DNA of 64,000 nt from Flavobacterium potami. GTDB lineage: Bacteria > Bacteroidota > Bacteroidia > Flavobacteriales > Flavobacteriaceae. A model generated the notes under the pieces. The model was not told where the DNA came from. It made no database searches and saw nothing but the letters and a program-made list of their open reading frames with translations. Location of the stretch: the NCBI RefSeq assembly GCF_020026915.1, contig NZ_JAINUY010000006.1:124001-188000 (forward strand), in the 5' to 3' direction. Made by a program: the position numbers and the translations under genes. The number at the start of each line of letters is the position of its first letter. Positions within the stretch are counted from its first letter, which is position 1. Positions 62,265 to 64,000 of this stretch are shown piece after piece.

Positions 62265-63119
62265 ATGGCAAAAAAAACAACGTACCGCAAAACATATGCA
62301 AGAAAACCAGCTGGGAGATCTTTTCTCGGCAAGCTTTTTCGTGCTTTTATTTTGATTTTTTTTGCACTTCTTTTCATTGGAATAATTTATCATTACAGAA
62401 AAGGTTTAGCTTATTATTTAGGATTTAAATCTGAAAAAGTTCTAGATGAAGATGAGGTAGATAAACACCTTTCGGATGTTCGGAATATTCGTGTTCTTGA
62501 AAACCATAAAGGAAAAGTAATCGGAATTGACGTTTCTGAATTTCAAGGAAAAGTAGATTGGGAAGAAGTAGAAATTCTGGATGAAAAATATCCAGTTCAG
62601 TTTGTTTTTATTCGTGCGACCGCAGGAAATGATCGTGTAGACAGGCAATTTAAAAGAAACTGGGAAGGTGCCAAAGAGAATAAAATCATGCGTGGCGCTT
62701 ATCATTATTATCGTCCAAATGAAAATTCGATAGAACAAGCCGATCTTTTTATCAAAACAGTAAAATTGAGGAAAGGAGATCTTCCGCCGGTTTTGGATAT
62801 CGAAAAATTACCCAAAAACCAGCCTTTAGACAGTTTGAAAAAAGGATTGAAACGTTGGTTGAATAAAGTTGAAAAGCATTATCAAGTTCGCCCTATAATT
62901 TATTCTGGAGAAAGATATTATTCAGATTTCTTGAAGGAAGAATTCAGCGAATATCTTTTCTGGATTGCCAATTATAATTTCTACAGAGAAAAAATTGAAG
63001 ATGATTGGTTGTTCTGGCAGTTTACAGAAAAGGCATCTTTACCAGGAATTAAACATCGAGTTGATGTTAATATTTACAACGGAGATATTGAACAGTTGCA
63101 GTTTATTACTGTTGAGTAG
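62265..63119 (+). CDS. GH25 family lysozyme, membrane-anchored
   Basis: Protein of 284 residues. The basic N-terminus and one helix (about 24-43) form a type II anchor. The catalytic domain from about 83 has GIDVSEFQGKVDW (87-99, Asp89), VFIRATAG (114-121), GAYHYYRP (144-151) and VLDIE (176-180) with the Asp/Glu pair of GH25 muramidases. It should cleave the glycan strand of peptidoglycan in the periplasm. It is convergent with lptB, separated by 59 bp that hold a strong inverted repeat. Confidence 0.92.
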   Translation: MAKKTTYRKTYARKPAGRSFLGKLFRAFILIFFALLFIGIIYHYRKGLAYYLGFKSEKVLDEDEVDKHLSDVRNIRVLENHKGKVIGIDVSEFQGKVDWEEVEILDEKYPVQFVFIRATAGNDRVDRQFKRNWEGAKENKIMRGAYHYYRPNENSIEQADLFIKTVKLRKGDLPPVLDIEKLPKNQPLDSLKKGLKRWLNKVEKHYQVRPIIYSGERYYSDFLKEEFSEYLFWIANYNFYREKIEDDWLFWQFTEKASLPGIKHRVDVNIYNGDIEQLQFITVE

Positions 63120-63129
63120 TTTTCAGTCG

Positions 63130-63173
63130 CAGTCGCAGTTTTCAGCATTCACTGTGACTGAAAACTGCGACTG
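63130..63173. repeat. Perfect 16-bp inverted repeat between convergent genes
   Basis: CAGTCGCAGTTTTCAG (63130-63145) is exactly mirrored by CTGAAAACTGCGACTG (63158-63173) around a 12-base loop. An extra CAGTCG at 63124-63129 repeats the left-arm start. The hairpin lies between the stops of the GH25 and lptB genes and could serve as a bidirectional terminator, although no T-tract follows on either strand. Its higher GC and repeat-like form also suggest a dispersed intergenic element. Confidence 0.7.
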
Positions 63174-63178
63174 AATAC

Positions 63179-63919
63179 TTAAAACTCTAGTTTCTTTTTA
63201 CGAAGCTCGAAGTTTTGTCCAAGATAAACACGACGAACCATTTCATCTTCTACCAATTCTTCTGGAACTCCTGCTTTTAGGATTCCTCCTTCGAACATTA
63301 AGTATGTTTTGTCAGTAATCGCTAATGTTTCCTGAACGTTGTGATCGGTAATTAGGATTCCGATGTTTTTATTTTTTAATTGTGCTACAATTCGCTGAAT
63401 ATCTTCAACCGCAACAGGGTCAACTCCCGCGAAAGGCTCATCCAATAAAATGAATTTAGGATCAGTTGCCAATGCACGTGCAATCTCCGTACGTCGACGC
63501 TCACCCCCAGAAAGTAAGTCACCTCGGTTGGTACGAATATGTTCTAAGCTGAATTCTTCAATTAAACTTTCCATTTTTGCGATCTGAGCTTCTTTAGAAA
63601 GTTTGGTTAATTGTAAAACACTCAGAATATTATCTTCAATGCTTAATTTTCTAAAAACAGAAGCTTCCTGTGCCAAATAACCAATTCCTTGTTGTGCACG
63701 TTTGTACATCGGATAATCAGTAATATTCAAATCATCTAGATAAATATTACCCTGATTTGGTTTTACCAATCCCACGATCATATAAAAAGACGTTGTTTTT
63801 CCTGCTCCATTTGGTCCCAAAAGGCCCACGATTTCTCCTTGATTTACTTCAACAGAAATTCCTTTTACAACACTACGTCCCTTATAGGTTTTGATTAAAT
63901 TATCGGCTCTTAGCTTCAT
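63179..63919 (-). CDS. lptB: LPS export ABC transporter ATPase LptB
   Basis: ATPase of 246 residues. Walker A GPNGAGKT (35-42), the LptB-like Q-loop YLAQEASVFRKLS (81-93), signature LSGGERRRTEIARAL (136-150), Walker B FILLDEPFAGVDP (156-168) and switch H193 are complete. With LptF and LptG it powers extraction of LPS from the inner membrane toward the surface. Its position beside a polysaccharide locus is functionally coherent. The start lies 81 bp from the window edge. Upstream sequence is AT-rich with a tandem ATTAGATA pair (63927-63942). Confidence 0.95.
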   Translation of the reverse strand: MKLRADNLIKTYKGRSVVKGISVEVNQGEIVGLLGPNGAGKTTSFYMIVGLVKPNQGNIYLDDLNITDYPMYKRAQQGIGYLAQEASVFRKLSIEDNILSVLQLTKLSKEAQIAKMESLIEEFSLEHIRTNRGDLLSGGERRRTEIARALATDPKFILLDEPFAGVDPVAVEDIQRIVAQLKNKNIGILITDHNVQETLAITDKTYLMFEGGILKAGVPEELVEDEMVRRVYLGQNFELRKKKLEF

Positions 63920-64000
63920 TTTTTTAATTAGATAATTAGATAATTTGAAAATGAGATAATTTACAAACTAGCTCAATTTTTAATTTTAAAATTTATTAGA

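Noticed and set aside
62442..62738. 98-residue open frame on the - strand
   Set aside because: It is antisense to the GH25 catalytic domain and has no motif.
1..64000. CRISPR arrays, tRNA or rRNA genes, insertion sequences
   Set aside because: I found no regular repeat-spacer array, no cloverleaf or rRNA-like conserved stretch, and no transposase-like protein in the window.

Overview
The window is AT-rich DNA from a Bacteroidetes bacterium, most likely Flavobacterium or a close relative. Three things point there: protein signatures (a PorV-like protein of the type IX secretion family, a DUF4105/Lnb-like protein, flavobacterial-style LptB and PssA), promoter-like sites of the TAnnTTTG type, and the near absence of Shine-Dalgarno sequences. 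About 59 kb is one very large surface-polysaccharide locus on the + strand. The last 5 kb is a housekeeping flank.

Layout. 1-11.4 kb: end of a 3,6-dideoxyhexose pathway (RfbH C-terminus, CDP-paratose/tyvelose 2-epimerase), a Wzx-like flippase, a Wzy-like polymerase, glycosyltransferases (GTs), an epimerase, and a decayed WbsX-type gene in the only long gap (4.06-4.57 kb). 11.4-21.4 kb: nucleotide-sugar core. It holds a WbpV-like reductase, gmd and fcl (GDP-L-fucose), a WecA/WbpL-like initiating transferase, a cupin plus aminotransferase pair, rfbC-rfbD-rfbA without rfbB, and a PglF/WbpM-like 4,6-dehydratase. A clear hairpin terminator follows at 21.42 kb. 21.5-28.6 kb: Wzm/Wzt ABC exporter, then a cassette of aminotransferase, WbqC-like protein, methyltransferase, left-handed beta-helix acyltransferase, beta-propeller protein and GT. 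28.6-39.3 kb: a run of GTs with one methyltransferase. 39.3-47.4 kb: neuA-neuB-O-methyltransferase-neuC, an unusual GT-B protein, an MBOAT O-acyltransferase and two tandem SGNH-like partners. 47.4-59.1 kb: more GTs (one exostosin-like), a methyltransferase, a membrane-anchored beta-propeller protein, an O-antigen ligase/polymerase-like protein and a WbaP-type initiating transferase. 59.1-64 kb: DUF4105/Lnb-like and PorV2-like genes (- strand), pssA and a GH25 lysozyme (+ strand), and lptB (- strand).

How it works together. The locus encodes cytoplasmic synthesis of several activated sugars: GDP-L-fucose, UDP-QuiNAc/FucNAc-type sugars, dTDP-rhamnose or a 4-amino sugar, CMP-nonulosonate, and a CDP-3,6-dideoxyhexose whose early enzymes lie off the left edge. 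It also encodes two possible lipid-linked initiators, about 24 GTs, and both a Wzx/Wzy route and an ABC-transporter route. More than one surface glycan is therefore likely. The most interesting parts are the nonulosonate block with methyl- and acyl-tailoring genes, the WbqC/beta-propeller amino-sugar cassette, and the WbsX relic. All product names are inferred from motifs read by eye; no database search was run.
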